NCBI RefSeq assembly: GCF_005281345.1
Contig: NZ_SZXJ01000101.1
Span: forward strand, 291,371-355,370
From: Citrobacter sp. wls619
Lineage (GTDB): Bacteria; Pseudomonadota; Gammaproteobacteria; Enterobacterales; Enterobacteriaceae
Length of the DNA: 64,000 nt
Direction of reading: 5' to 3'
A model generated the notes under the pieces. That model saw only the letters and a program-made list of their open reading frames with translations. It made no database searches and was not told the DNA's origin. The translations under genes were made by a program, and so were the position numbers. Positions within the stretch are counted from its first letter, which is position 1; every line of letters begins with the position of its first letter. Of the stretch, positions 1 to 9,036 are shown in pieces.

Positions 1-1
1 T

Positions 2-373
2 CGCGTCGCGCCGATTACGCTGGACGTCATGTGGGATCATTTTCTGTCGCGCCACTGGTCGGAAATCTCTCCCGATTTCCCGCTGACGGATTTTGTGCGC
101 TACGCACACACCCAGGTTGCCACTATTCTGCCAGAATCACCGCCGCGCTTTATTAATCTGAACAATTATATGTGGTCAGAGAAATGGCTTGAGCGCTACC
201 GCGACATGGATTTTATCCAGAACGTACTCAACGGGATGGCCAGTCGCCGTCCACGTCTCGATGCCCTGCGCGATTCATGGTACGACCTGGACACCCATTA
301 CGATGCCTTAGAAGAACGCTTCTGGCAGTTTTACCCGCAGATGATGGAACAGGCACGCCGTAAAACGCTTTGA
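2..373 (+). CDS. acpH: ACP phosphodiesterase AcpH (3' part)
   Basis: The reading frame is open from the window edge and ends in TGA at 371-373, giving the last 123 residues of a protein that is 193 residues in E. coli. The motifs [30 protein letters not shown] and the C-terminal [13 protein letters not shown] match AcpH (old name YajB). The family hydrolyses the phosphopantetheine prosthetic group from acyl carrier protein, in the cytoplasm. The ATG at 29 is internal (it falls inside LDVMWDH), so it is not the start; the true start lies outside the window. A REP hairpin follows directly. The identity is secure; nothing can be said about the promoter. Confidence 0.93.
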   Translation, partial: RVAPITLDVMWDHFLSRHWSEISPDFPLTDFVRYAHTQVATILPESPPRFINLNNYMWSEKWLERYRDMDFIQNVLNGMASRRPRLDALRDSWYDLDTHYDALEERFWQFYPQMMEQARRKTL

Positions 374-386
374 TTGCAGCATGCGT

Positions 387-421
387 TGTAGGCCGGATAA
401 GGCGAAGCCATTATCCGGCAA
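387..421. repeat. REP element downstream of acpH
   Basis: An imperfect palindrome built on GCCGGATAA / TTATCCGGC, with GGCGAAGCCA between the arms, is the classic enteric REP unit. It sits between acpH and the peroxiredoxin gene and probably stabilises the acpH mRNA 3' end. Confidence 0.85.
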
Positions 422-541
422 ACATTGATAGTCAAAACCTGTCTCATTGATTGCCAGCGCCTCTTTGTCTTATTGCCAAACACTCTCTATACTGGCCCGC
501 GTTGCGTTCCAAAAAACCCTTAACTTTGCAGGAGAATTTAT

Positions 542-1144
542 ATGGTACTGGTAACTCGTCAGGCTCCGGATTTCACAGCAGCTGCGGTACTGGGTAGCGG
601 TGAGATTGTTGATAACTTCAACTTCAAACAGCATACCAACGGTAAAACCACCGTTCTGTTCTTCTGGCCAATGGACTTCACCTTCGTTTGCCCGTCTGAA
701 CTGATCGCATTCGACAAGCGTTACGAAGAATTCCAGAAACGTGGCGTTGAAGTGGTTGGCGTTTCTTTTGACTCTGAATTTGTCCACAACGCATGGCGTA
801 ACACCCCTGTCGACAAAGGCGGCATCGGTGCAGTGAAATACGCAATGGTTGCTGACATCAAACGCGAAATCCAGAAAGCCTACGGCATCGAGCACCCGGA
901 AGCGGGCGTTGCTCTGCGTGGTTCTTTCCTGATCGACGCTAACGGCGTTGTTCGCCATCAGGTTGTTAACGACCTGCCGCTGGGCCGTAACATTGACGAA
1001 ATGCTGCGCATGGTTGACGCGCTGCAGTTCCACGAAGAACATGGCGACGTTTGCCCGGCACAGTGGGAAAAAGGTAAAGAAGGTATGAACGCGTCTCCGG
1101 ACGGCGTAGCAAAATACCTGACCGAAAACGTTTCCAGCCTGTAA
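542..1144 (+). CDS. tsaA: 2-Cys peroxiredoxin, TsaA/AhpC type
   Basis: A 200-residue typical 2-Cys peroxiredoxin. The peroxidatic cysteine is C50 in DFTFVCPSE and the resolving cysteine is C171 in GDVCPAQW. The family reduces hydrogen peroxide and organic hydroperoxides in the cytoplasm, usually with thioredoxin or an AhpF-like reductase. No reductase gene is adjacent, so the electron donor must be encoded elsewhere. The start at 542 is set by an AGGAG ribosome site 7-11 bases upstream. Salmonella carries the same gene (tsaA) beside acpH; E. coli K-12 lacks it here. It is distinct from AhpC proper, which is about 187 residues and pairs with ahpF. A strong terminator follows, so it is probably monocistronic. 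Confidence 0.9.
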   Translation: MVLVTRQAPDFTAAAVLGSGEIVDNFNFKQHTNGKTTVLFFWPMDFTFVCPSELIAFDKRYEEFQKRGVEVVGVSFDSEFVHNAWRNTPVDKGGIGAVKYAMVADIKREIQKAYGIEHPEAGVALRGSFLIDANGVVRHQVVNDLPLGRNIDEMLRMVDALQFHEEHGDVCPAQWEKGKEGMNASPDGVAKYLTENVSSL

Positions 1145-1158
1145 TTGGCATGAATCGA

Positions 1159-1186
1159 AAAAAGGCCGCAAAAGCGGCCTTTTTTA
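1159..1186. terminator. Bidirectional rho-independent terminator
   Basis: Stem GGCCGC (1164-1169) / GCGGCC (1174-1179) with an AAAA loop, flanked by an A-run on the left and a T-run on the right. It can end the peroxiredoxin transcript and, read on the other strand, the amidohydrolase transcript. Confidence 0.93.
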
Positions 1187-1204
1187 TTGGCGCTGGCCCG
1201 TGCG

Positions 1205-3073
1205 TTAAAACGCGAAGCAAGAGCAGCCGAGCGCGCCCCAGAAGGCCCGGTCATCTGATACCGGTATCCCTGCTTTACGCGCAATATCATGTTGATGGCC
1301 ATGTACACCACAGCTTCCGCAGCACTGATGCATCTGCACCATTGCCCCAACCTTTGCAGCAACCGGCGGCGCTGAGCGATAATGTCCTGGTACTTTCACC
1401 ACGGGCGACCAGTCAGGGACAACCGGAATCGCTGGGGGGGCCAGCGGGGAGAAATGTCCGGCCGCATAAACCACTTTGCCATCGACAATGGTCATCACTG
1501 ACTCAATGCCTTTGATCTCTTCTTCCGGCACGCTGAAATAGTCTTTTGACAGCACCACCAGATCAGCCAGTTGATCCTTTTCAATACGCCCTTTCTTCCC
1601 CTGCTCGCTGGAGAACCAGGCGCTGCCTGCTGTCCACAGTTCCAGGGCAACATCACGCGCCAGGCGGTTGTTATCATCGTACATCGCCATACCGCCAACG
1701 GTGCGTCCTGATACCAGCCAGTACAACGCGGTCCACGGGTTGTAACTTGCCACGCGCGTAGCATCAGTACCCAGACCAACCGGTACATCAGCCGCCAGCA
1801 TTTTCGCCACCGGCGGCGTATGTTTCACCGCCTCTTTGCCATAGCGATCGACAAAATACTCGCCCTGGAATGCCATACGGTGCTGAACGGCAATGCCACC
1901 GCCCAGTGCTTTTACCCGCTCGATGTTGCGTTCAGTAATCGTTTCGGCGTGATCGAAGAACCAGTGCAGGCCATTGAACGGGATGTCACGGTTCACCTTC
2001 TCAAACACGTCGAGCATACGGCTGATGGACTCATCATAAGTGGCATGCAGGCGGAACGGCCAGCGATGCTCCACCAGATGACGTACGACACGCTCCAGTT
2101 CCTCTTCCATCCCTTCCGGTAAATCCGGACGTGGCTGCAGGAAATCTTCGAAGTCAGCCGCCGAGAAGACCAACATTTCCCCTGCCCCGTTAGCACGATA
2201 GAAGTCGGTTCCCTGCCCGGGTTTGAGCATATCCGTCCAGCGCTCAAAATCTTCCACTTCCTGCTTCGGACGCTGGGTAAACAGGTTGTAGGCAATACGC
2301 ACTGTCATCTGCTGGTTAGCGTGCAGTTGCTCGATGATCTCGTAATCTTCCGGGTAGTTCTGGAAACCGCCGCCGGCATCGATGGCGCTGGTCAGCCCCA
2401 GTCGGTTCAGCTCACGCATAAACTGGCGGGTCGAGTTAACCTGCATCTCTAACGGCAGTTTTGGCCCTTTCGCCAGCGTCGAATAGAGGATCATGGCGTT
2501 GGGCTTGGCGATCAGCATTCCGGTAGGATTACCATTGCCGTCACGTACAATCTCTCCCCCCGCCGGGTCCGGTGTGGCTTTGGTGTAGCCAACGGCTTTC
2601 AGCGCCGCACGGTTCAGCAACGCCCGGTCGTAGAGGTGCAAAACAAATACCGGTGTATCCGGTGCAGCATCGTTCAGTTCTTCCAACGTCGGCATACGGC
2701 GTTCGGCAAACTGAAACTCGCTCCAGCCGCCGACCACCCGCACCCATTGCGGAGACGGCGTCCGATCGGCTTGCTCTTTGAGCATGCGCAGCGCATCCGC
2801 GAGCGATGGGACCCCTTCCCAGCGCAGTTCCAGGTTGTAGTTCAACCCACCGCGAATGAGGTGCAGGTGTGAATCATTTAAACCCGGGATCACGGTGTGT
2901 CCCTGCAGATCGACAATCTGCGTACCGTCGGTCGCAAAGCTCATTACCCGATCGTGACTACCCGTCACGAGGATCTTCCCGTTGGCGATCGCCACCGCCT
3001 CTACCTGCGGGCTTTGCTTTTCGAGAGTATGAATTTTTCCGTGAGTCAGAATCAATGTGGCAGTTTGAGACAT
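1205..3073 (-). CDS. Amidohydrolase, YtcJ-like, with Cys/His-rich C-terminal tail
   Basis: A 622-residue metal-dependent amidohydrolase. Visible elements are the N-terminal beta domain, the metal motif GLNDSHLHL (H69, H71), WFFDHAET, the aspartate motif GLGTDATR and the C-terminal KDQLADLVVLSKD/IVDGKVVYAAG strand region. This is the YtcJ subgroup (imidazolonepropionase-like fold); the substrate is unknown. The last 41 residues are unusual: H582, C584, C585, C588, H591, H593, H595 and a terminal GCSCFAF, a possible extra metal or redox site. An AGGAG site 8 bases upstream supports the start. It is third in a minus-strand cluster after the YcaC-like and ABM genes, 21 bases from the latter, divergent from a LysR gene. 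No signal peptide is seen, so it is probably cytoplasmic. Confidence 0.85.
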   Translation of the reverse strand: MSQTATLILTHGKIHTLEKQSPQVEAVAIANGKILVTGSHDRVMSFATDGTQIVDLQGHTVIPGLNDSHLHLIRGGLNYNLELRWEGVPSLADALRMLKEQADRTPSPQWVRVVGGWSEFQFAERRMPTLEELNDAAPDTPVFVLHLYDRALLNRAALKAVGYTKATPDPAGGEIVRDGNGNPTGMLIAKPNAMILYSTLAKGPKLPLEMQVNSTRQFMRELNRLGLTSAIDAGGGFQNYPEDYEIIEQLHANQQMTVRIAYNLFTQRPKQEVEDFERWTDMLKPGQGTDFYRANGAGEMLVFSAADFEDFLQPRPDLPEGMEEELERVVRHLVEHRWPFRLHATYDESISRMLDVFEKVNRDIPFNGLHWFFDHAETITERNIERVKALGGGIAVQHRMAFQGEYFVDRYGKEAVKHTPPVAKMLAADVPVGLGTDATRVASYNPWTALYWLVSGRTVGGMAMYDDNNRLARDVALELWTAGSAWFSSEQGKKGRIEKDQLADLVVLSKDYFSVPEEEIKGIESVMTIVDGKVVYAAGHFSPLAPPAIPVVPDWSPVVKVPGHYRSAPPVAAKVGAMVQMHQCCGSCGVHGHQHDIARKAGIPVSDDRAFWGALGCSCFAF

Positions 3074-3094
3074 AACAATCTCCTGAGAAACCGG

Positions 3095-3640
3095 TCAGGC
3101 TTTTTTCAGCCATCCGGCAAACAGACGGGTTACGATGGGCATCCACAACCAGACCACCAGCGCAACCACACAGGCATCATTAATCAGATGCAGGAGTAAC
3201 GAGCCTTTCATTGAAGGCAGCAGAATACCGGTCAGCCACGGCACCAGGTTGGTACTGGGGAAAATCACCAGCAGCGTTATCAAAAACTGCTTCCAGCGTT
3301 TGGGCTGGCGTACATGGGGGGCTGGCGGAGTAAACCAGAAGGCCGCTTCGGTGCGTACTTCTGTTTTATCGCCTTCGGCCAGCAGCGGCGCAATTTCCTC
3401 AACCAGCTCCCGGCGCGTATCGGATTGAGTCCAGTTATACAGATGCTCAAGGGTGTCGAAGCGGATAATGATGTTCCACAGGTTTTGTCCATCTGTAGGT
3501 CGAATGACATTCGCCCCAAGATGCCCGGGAAACTCGGCGGCCAGCGGCATGATTTTCCCCAGCCACTGCTCATAACGCTGCGCCTGGTCAGGCCGCAGGG
3601 TGTGAGTAATTACCAACGTCACATGTTTGTTCTGCGCCAT
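3095..3640 (-). CDS. ABM-domain protein with C-terminal membrane anchor
   Basis: 181 residues. The first ~100 residues form one antibiotic-biosynthesis-monooxygenase (ABM) ferredoxin-like domain (VTLVITHTLRPDQAQRYEQW, then FPGHLGANVIRP and the FDTLEHLYNWTQS segment). After a proline-rich linker come two hydrophobic segments, near residues 117-137 and 147-170, so the ABM domain is probably held at the inner membrane. Small ABM proteins act as monooxygenases, isomerases or haem-degrading enzymes; which applies here is unknown. The start has an AAGGA site. The gene lies between the YcaC-like hydrolase and the amidohydrolase and is probably co-transcribed with the latter. An ERIC element separates it from the upstream hydrolase gene. 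Confidence 0.8.
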   Translation of the reverse strand: MAQNKHVTLVITHTLRPDQAQRYEQWLGKIMPLAAEFPGHLGANVIRPTDGQNLWNIIIRFDTLEHLYNWTQSDTRRELVEEIAPLLAEGDKTEVRTEAAFWFTPPAPHVRQPKRWKQFLITLLVIFPSTNLVPWLTGILLPSMKGSLLLHLINDACVVALVVWLWMPIVTRLFAGWLKKA

Positions 3641-3690
3641 GAAAGGTTCCTTGCTAAAGGGAAATTGACCTGCTTAAGCCATGAAAGCAA

Positions 3691-3811
3691 TACACAATCA
3701 TTCGTGAAACATCGAGGTGGCAAGATTGTGTAGCCCCGGTCACTGACATAAGTCAGTGACCGGGGTACGCAAACGAAGCCAACAAAGAGGCAACATGAAA
3801 AATGGCGTGTA
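3691..3811. repeat. Diverged ERIC (IRU) element
   Basis: An element of about 121 bases between the ABM gene and the YcaC-like gene. Its ends pair (TACAC...GTGTA) and it keeps the ERIC landmarks GAGGTGGCAAG, a central CCCCGGTCACTGAC/GTCAGTGACCGGGG hairpin and AGCCAACAAAGAGGCAAC. The central hairpin is a perfect 14-bp stem (3734-3747 / 3752-3765) with a 4-base loop, cleaner than in the consensus element. It lies inside a probable operon, so it will be transcribed. Confidence 0.8.
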
Positions 3812-3812
3812 C

Positions 3813-4454
3813 TCAGGCTTTACGTTCCGGCGCGCCATGCACCATGGTATACGCGTAATCCACACCCATACCGTAAGCACCGCTGTGTTCACGCACCAAA
3901 TCCATGACGGCGTCGTAGGTTTCTTTACGTGACCAGTCACGCTGATACTCCAACAACACCTGCTGCCAGGTGACCGGAACGGCCCCTGCCTGCACCATGC
4001 GATCAATCGAACGTTCATGAGCATCCACAGACGTACCACCGGAGGTATCCGTCACGACATACACTTCATAGCCCGCTTCCAGCGCCATTAACGCCGGGAA
4101 CGTCAGGCAGACTTCGGTCCACAACGCGGAAATAATCAGTTTTTTACGCCCGGTCGCTGCCACCGCCTTCACAAAGGCGGCATCTTCCCAGGAGTTCATA
4201 GACGTACGTTCTATCGGTTTCACATCAGGATGAACGGCTAACAATTCCGGCCAGATATATCCGCTAAAACTTTTCGTTTCCACTGAAGTATAAATTACTG
4301 GAACATTGAATATTTTCCCGGCTTTGGCTAATGCGACGGTATTATTTTTCAATGTCTGGCGATCAATATTCGCCACACCAAATGACATTTGCGGTTGATG
4401 GTCAATAAAAATTAGCGTGGAGTTTTGAGGGTCAATCAGTTCCCGGATAGACAT
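3813..4454 (-). CDS. YcaC-like cysteine hydrolase (isochorismatase superfamily)
   Basis: A 213-residue protein of the isochorismatase-like hydrolase superfamily, close to YcaC by length and pattern. It has an early Asp in LIFIDHQPQM (D18), IERTSMNSWED in place of the usual lysine loop (as in YcaC), and the nucleophile C116 in SALWTEVCLTFPAL. YcaC has no settled substrate; related enzymes hydrolyse amides or isochorismate. An AAGGTG site precedes the start. It is first in the minus-strand cluster (hydrolase, ABM protein, amidohydrolase), transcribed away from the LysR gene. The combination of two hydrolases suggests breakdown of a small amide or cyclic compound, which is inference. Confidence 0.83.
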   Translation of the reverse strand: MSIRELIDPQNSTLIFIDHQPQMSFGVANIDRQTLKNNTVALAKAGKIFNVPVIYTSVETKSFSGYIWPELLAVHPDVKPIERTSMNSWEDAAFVKAVAATGRKKLIISALWTEVCLTFPALMALEAGYEVYVVTDTSGGTSVDAHERSIDRMVQAGAVPVTWQQVLLEYQRDWSRKETYDAVMDLVREHSGAYGMGVDYAYTMVHGAPERKA

Positions 4455-4727
4455 ATCACACCTTCTTAATCAATAAGTTAAAAGGCAACGGTCTGTATCT
4501 GCCGTCAGCAGCAGGATCCTGAATCAGAAAGCTTGTTGAGTATAGCGGGAAATTTCTAACGAGTTATTAAAGAAAACTTACCATCTCGTGAAATTAATTA
4601 TTTCATGTTGCGATATATCCTGGTCATCATCAAAAAAATACACATGACTCATCTAATTTATTCACTGGCATTGTTTTTCGCCGTTCGGTACAACAGAGGG
4701 GTTTAATTATCAGGATATTTTCTGCTT
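4455..4727. promoter_or_regulatory. Divergent control region of the hydrolase cluster and its LysR gene
   Basis: 273 non-coding bases between oppositely directed genes, noticeably AT-rich. A palindrome TGAAAT-TAATT-ATTTCA lies at 4589-4605, a reasonable candidate site for the LysR protein, which normally binds such divergent regions. No exact T-N11-A box is centred on it, so this is only a suggestion. Confidence 0.5.
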
Positions 4728-5630
4728 ATGCGCCTCAATCTGGATGTTCTGCTGATCCTCGATGCACTCGACAAGCACGGCTCTTTTGCCGCGGCGGCCG
4801 AATCGCTATTTAAAACACCTGCCGCACTCAGCTATATGATTCAGAAGCTGGAAAGCGATCTGAACATCGAATTGCTTGACCGTTCCGGGCACCGGGCAAA
4901 ATTCACCGACACCGGACGGATGATGCTGGAAAAAGGGCGTCTACTGCTGAGTGCGGCAAAAGATCTCGAAAAGCAGGCAATACAGCTAAGTTCCGGCTGG
5001 GAAAAGGATCTGGCAATCGCGCTCGATGACTCCTTTCCCTTTGCCTCATTGCTATCCATTATTGATGAATTTCATGCACTTAATAAAAAAACTCGTCTCA
5101 ACTTCACCCACCATACGCTGGCGGGTTCATGGGAAGAACTGACCCATAACGGGGCGGATATTATCCTCGGCGCAATTAATGAACCGCCCACATCCGCAGC
5201 CTGGTCCTACAAAATGCTCGGCACGCTGGACAATGTCTTTGTCGTCGCCCCAGGGCACCCGCTGGCGAGCGCGCCTGATGACCTGACGAATGAGCAATTG
5301 TGCCTGCACCGGGCGATTGTTATCAGCGACAGCGCTCGCTTTTGCCACCCGTTACAGACCAACCTGATGGATGAACAGGCGCAGATTCGCGTCGATGATT
5401 TCCACAGTAAGGTGATGCTGCTGCGGGCGGGAATGGGCTGCGGATTTCTCCCCCGCCACATTGCCAGCCCATGGATTACCAGCGGTGAACTGGTGGAAAA
5501 GACGGTTATCTCATTTCGTCAAAAAGACGTCGCCTATATGGCATGGCGCAATAGTAGCGAAGGACTGGCGCAGCGCTGGTGGCGAGACGCGCTGCTGGCC
5601 AGTGAGGAAATTGCGCGCTTATATCAATGA
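4728..5630 (+). CDS. LysR-family transcriptional regulator
   Basis: 300 residues with the LysR N-terminal winged helix-turn-helix ([32 protein letters not shown], residues ~9-42) followed by a periplasmic-binding-like sensor domain. It is divergent from the YcaC-like/ABM/amidohydrolase cluster, the usual arrangement for a LysR protein that controls its neighbour in response to a pathway substrate. The inducer is unknown. The ribosome site is weak; ATG 4728 was chosen because the next helix-turn-helix residues follow at once. Its 3' end overlaps the convergent malZ by 7 bases. Confidence 0.87.
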   Translation: MRLNLDVLLILDALDKHGSFAAAAESLFKTPAALSYMIQKLESDLNIELLDRSGHRAKFTDTGRMMLEKGRLLLSAAKDLEKQAIQLSSGWEKDLAIALDDSFPFASLLSIIDEFHALNKKTRLNFTHHTLAGSWEELTHNGADIILGAINEPPTSAAWSYKMLGTLDNVFVVAPGHPLASAPDDLTNEQLCLHRAIVISDSARFCHPLQTNLMDEQAQIRVDDFHSKVMLLRAGMGCGFLPRHIASPWITSGELVEKTVISFRQKDVAYMAWRNSSEGLAQRWWRDALLASEEIARLYQ

Positions 5631-7441
5631 CTCATCCAGACTGAAGCCGATATTGCGGGCAGCGTCAGGATATCATCGACGAGTTGGCCTTTGCCCTCCT
5701 GGTGCTGCCATTGACTGACATTGAGCAACGGTGAGGCTGGCAGCACGACTTCACAAGCGTGACCGCGATTGATCGCCACCAACACGCGCTGGCGGTTTAG
5801 CACGCGTACAAATACCACCACGTTATCCTCGGCGTAAATCACCTGACAGCCACCATGGCGTAACGCCTGGCTCTGGTGGCGTAATTTTGCCAGTCGCTGG
5901 TACAACGCCAGCAGGTTAGCATCCTGATGTTCAGGCTGCCACGGGAACGTCTTGCGGCAAAACGGATCGTTATTCCCGTCCAGCCCCACTTCGTCACCGT
6001 AGTAAATACAGGGCACGCCAGGCCAGGTAAACAGCCACACCACCGCCAGCGGTAAGCGTGCAACGTCTTTACCCAGCAAAGATTTAAAGCGGGCGGTATC
6101 GTGGCTGTCGAGTTGATTAAACATCCGCAACTGCTGCTGATGCGACAGGCCCGCACGGTAGTTATCCATCCACGCCATACAGGTCTGAGCGTCAATAGAT
6201 TGTGGGTCGTATGAAATATCGGTATTGGCGAGGAATCCCCAGAGGGGGAAAGTAAAGCCGCGATAGTTCATGGCGGCATCTTCCGCATCGGCCTGCAACC
6301 ACTGGCGTGCATCGCCAAAATGTTCACCCACCACATACGCCTCTGGCTGGGTTTCTTTCGCCGCCAGCGTAATTCCGGCGACATGCTGCAAGTTATTACG
6401 TGCGCCACCCGCCTCGCCCAGCATATGCACGACATCCAGTCGCCAGCCGTCCATACTCCACGGTGCTTTTAGCCAGTGGCGAACAATACTGTCTTCGCCA
6501 CGATAAATTTCATTCACCAGGCTTTCAGAGGAAAAGTCCAGTTTGGGTAGGCTTGAGTACCCCAACCAGTCCAGCGCAACCCCATCATCAGAGAAATGGT
6601 ACCAGTCACGCCAGGGGGAATCCGGATTATGACACGCTCCACCCGTCCCGCGATTATGCCGGTCAAACCAGGCATGCGAATCGCCGCTATGGTTAAAGAC
6701 ACCGTCCAGAATCAGCCGCATCCCCTGCCGTTGCGTGTTCTGCCGCAAGCGCAACAACGCCCGATCGCCGCCAAACTGCGGATCAACATGGCGATAATCT
6801 TCAGTATCGTATTTATGTACGCTCGGCGCGGTAAATACCGGATTCAGGTACAGCGCCGTGACCCCTAACGTCTTCAGATACGGCAGCTTTTCGCTGATGC
6901 CGTCCAAATCTCCGCCATAAAACGTCGAACCACCGGCCTGAGCCGTAAGCGGCTCGTCCCACTCGCGCCGCACGATGTCGTGTCCGGCGGCGTGATGGTA
7001 ATAGACGTTATCCTGAGCCGCTTCACGCGACTGGCTGCGGGCAAAGCGATCCGGGAAAATCTGATAAAAAATCTGATCGGCCACCCACTGTGGACCATTA
7101 TCCGGTACATCGACGGCAAACTGCTCCAGACGCGCAGGCGGAAAATGGCTGAATCCCTGCGGGGTGAACCATAGCTGGCGATCGAGCCACAGTAATTTAA
7201 AGCTATAGCGTCGGCGGGGCTGCCCGCTGGTAAGATCGATCGCCGCACGCCACGCGGTGACACCAGGGTGCGGTTGGCTACGCTGCTTGTGCATAGCCAG
7301 CGAAATCTCTTCGTTATCGTTTTCTGCGCGTAGCGTCACCCGCTGAGGAGGATTTTCCCCTGCCAGCCATAACGTAATCGTCAGTTGATCTTTGTTTTGC
7401 TTCACAAATGGGGCAACCGGAAGGTGCCAGGCGTTCAACAT
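5624..7441 (-). CDS. malZ: Maltodextrin glucosidase MalZ
   Basis: 605 residues (E. coli MalZ 604-605), GH13 alpha-amylase family. Key blocks in order: [58 protein letters not shown] (nucleophile Asp), [11 protein letters not shown] (acid Glu) and [11 protein letters not shown]. It releases glucose from the reducing end of maltodextrins in the cytoplasm. An open frame extends 19 codons upstream, but the start at 7441 (MLNAWHLP) is preferred because it matches E. coli and has an AAGGGG site. It is outside the mal operons, as in E. coli, where MalT controls it; I did not locate a MalT box. Confidence 0.96.
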   Translation of the reverse strand: MLNAWHLPVAPFVKQNKDQLTITLWLAGENPPQRVTLRAENDNEEISLAMHKQRSQPHPGVTAWRAAIDLTSGQPRRRYSFKLLWLDRQLWFTPQGFSHFPPARLEQFAVDVPDNGPQWVADQIFYQIFPDRFARSQSREAAQDNVYYHHAAGHDIVRREWDEPLTAQAGGSTFYGGDLDGISEKLPYLKTLGVTALYLNPVFTAPSVHKYDTEDYRHVDPQFGGDRALLRLRQNTQRQGMRLILDGVFNHSGDSHAWFDRHNRGTGGACHNPDSPWRDWYHFSDDGVALDWLGYSSLPKLDFSSESLVNEIYRGEDSIVRHWLKAPWSMDGWRLDVVHMLGEAGGARNNLQHVAGITLAAKETQPEAYVVGEHFGDARQWLQADAEDAAMNYRGFTFPLWGFLANTDISYDPQSIDAQTCMAWMDNYRAGLSHQQQLRMFNQLDSHDTARFKSLLGKDVARLPLAVVWLFTWPGVPCIYYGDEVGLDGNNDPFCRKTFPWQPEHQDANLLALYQRLAKLRHQSQALRHGGCQVIYAEDNVVVFVRVLNRQRVLVAINRGHACEVVLPASPLLNVSQWQHQEGKGQLVDDILTLPAISASVWMSH

Positions 7442-7544
7442 CACGTATCCCCTTTGATGATAATGACGACACCTTGCCATAGCGAAGTGCAGGATCACTC
7501 ATCATCTTAACGTTTATTGGGGGAGGAGCGCGGGGGAGGAGATG

Positions 7545-7576
7545 TTGCCGGGCGTCGACACTGTCTTACCCGGCAA
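7545..7576. repeat. REP element between malZ and proY
   Basis: TTGCCGGG (7545-7552) pairs with CCCGGCAA (7569-7576) around a 16-base centre, a typical REP unit just beyond the proY stop codon. Confidence 0.8.
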
Positions 7577-7581
7577 ACAAA

Positions 7582-8955
7582 TTACTGTACTTCAGCCAGT
7601 TGGCGCTCGCGACGGCGCTTGAAAACCCAGCCAGCAAGCAGCAGGAGGATCCACGCAAAGCCGACGTACAGCGAAATGCGGGTATCCGGATGATAGCCGA
7701 TAAGCGCGATGATAAAGACCAGGAAAATCAGGCCAACAACGGTCGTCGTTACCCCACCCGGTACTTTAAACTTCAGCGCGTTGACTTCTTCCGGCTGCAG
7801 ACGACGACGGAAAGCAATCTGCGACAGCAGGATCATTATCCACACCCAAACCGTGGCGAACGTTGCCAAAGAGGCGATCACCAGGAAGACGTTTTCCGGC
7901 ATGATGTAGTTAAGATACACCGCAAACAGCAGCGCGATAGTCATCACCATCACCGTGACCCACGGCACGCCACGACGCGACGTCTTAGCGAACATTTTCG
8001 GGGCACTGCCCTGCTCCGCCATGCCGTGCAGCATACGCCCCACACCGAATACATCAGAGTTAATGGCTGACAGCGACGCAGTCAGAACCACAAAGTTGAG
8101 GATCCCGGCTGCAAAGGTAATGCCCATGTGCTGGAATGTCATAACGAACGGGCTACCGTCGGTACCGACCTGGTTCCACGGGTAGATAGACATAATGACG
8201 AACAGCGTCCCCACATAAAACACCAGAATGCGCATGGGGACAGAATTGATGGCACGCGGAATAGATTTTTCCGGGTCTTTGGCCTCGCCCGCGGTAATCC
8301 CGATAATCTCAATCCCACCGTAGGCGAACATCACCATTTGTAGCGACATCACCATGCCGAGCCAGCCGTTGCTGAAGAAGCCGCCGTTGCTCCACAGATT
8401 ATGGATACCGGTTGGTTGCCCGCCGTTACCAATCCCCCAAATGATAATGCCGAAACCAGCAACAATCATAACAATGATGGTGGCGACTTTGAAAAATGAG
8501 AACCAGAACTCCAGCTCACCAAACACCTTCACGCTCATCAGGTTGATGGCGCAGATAATCAGCACGACGCTGAGTACCCAAATCCAGTGCGGTACAGCCG
8601 GGAACCAAACGCCCATGTATATACCGAAGGCTGTCACGTCGGCAATGGCGACTATCAGGATTTCAAAACAGTAGGTCCAGCCGGTAATGTAGCCAGCCAA
8701 CGGTCCGAGGTTTTCCTGCGCATAGCGCGAGAAAGAGCTGGCTGCGGGGTTATGGACTGACATTTCGCCCAGCGCACGCATAATAATGTACGCCGCGACG
8801 CCACCGATAATATAGGCCAGCAACACGCTCGGCCCCGCCATTTTGATGGCATCGGCTGAACCGTAGAACAGCCCGGTACCAATTGCTGAACCTAATGCCA
8901 TAAAGCGAATGTGCCGGGTGCTCAGCCCACGCTTTAGCTTGTTATTACTTTCCAT
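7582..8955 (-). CDS. proY: Proline-specific permease ProY
   Basis: 457 residues, amino acid-polyamine-organocation (APC) family with about 12 hydrophobic helices, almost identical to E. coli ProY ([20 protein letters not shown] at the N-terminus, [20 protein letters not shown] in the middle). It is an inner-membrane amino acid transporter annotated as a cryptic proline permease; recent work suggests histidine may be a substrate. It lies 81 bases downstream of brnQ on the same strand, with a terminator in the gap, so it probably depends on readthrough or its own promoter. Confidence 0.95.
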   Translation of the reverse strand: MESNNKLKRGLSTRHIRFMALGSAIGTGLFYGSADAIKMAGPSVLLAYIIGGVAAYIIMRALGEMSVHNPAASSFSRYAQENLGPLAGYITGWTYCFEILIVAIADVTAFGIYMGVWFPAVPHWIWVLSVVLIICAINLMSVKVFGELEFWFSFFKVATIIVMIVAGFGIIIWGIGNGGQPTGIHNLWSNGGFFSNGWLGMVMSLQMVMFAYGGIEIIGITAGEAKDPEKSIPRAINSVPMRILVFYVGTLFVIMSIYPWNQVGTDGSPFVMTFQHMGITFAAGILNFVVLTASLSAINSDVFGVGRMLHGMAEQGSAPKMFAKTSRRGVPWVTVMVMTIALLFAVYLNYIMPENVFLVIASLATFATVWVWIMILLSQIAFRRRLQPEEVNALKFKVPGGVTTTVVGLIFLVFIIALIGYHPDTRISLYVGFAWILLLLAGWVFKRRRERQLAEVQ

Positions 8956-8977
8956 CGATTCCTAACCTGTTAACACA

Positions 8978-9016
8978 ATAAAAAAACCACGGGGCCATAT
9001 TAATAGCCCCGTGGTT
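8978..9016 (-). terminator. Terminator between brnQ and proY
   Basis: Perfect 11-bp stem AACCACGGGGC (8985-8995) / GCCCCGTGGTT (9006-9016), followed on the minus strand by a T-run, so it acts after brnQ and would attenuate readthrough into proY. Confidence 0.9.
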
Positions 9017-9036
9017 AAAACTTATTGTCAGTGATA

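Noticed and set aside
1150-1515. 121-codon plus-strand frame after the peroxiredoxin gene
   Set aside because: It crosses the terminator and is antisense to the amidohydrolase 3' end.
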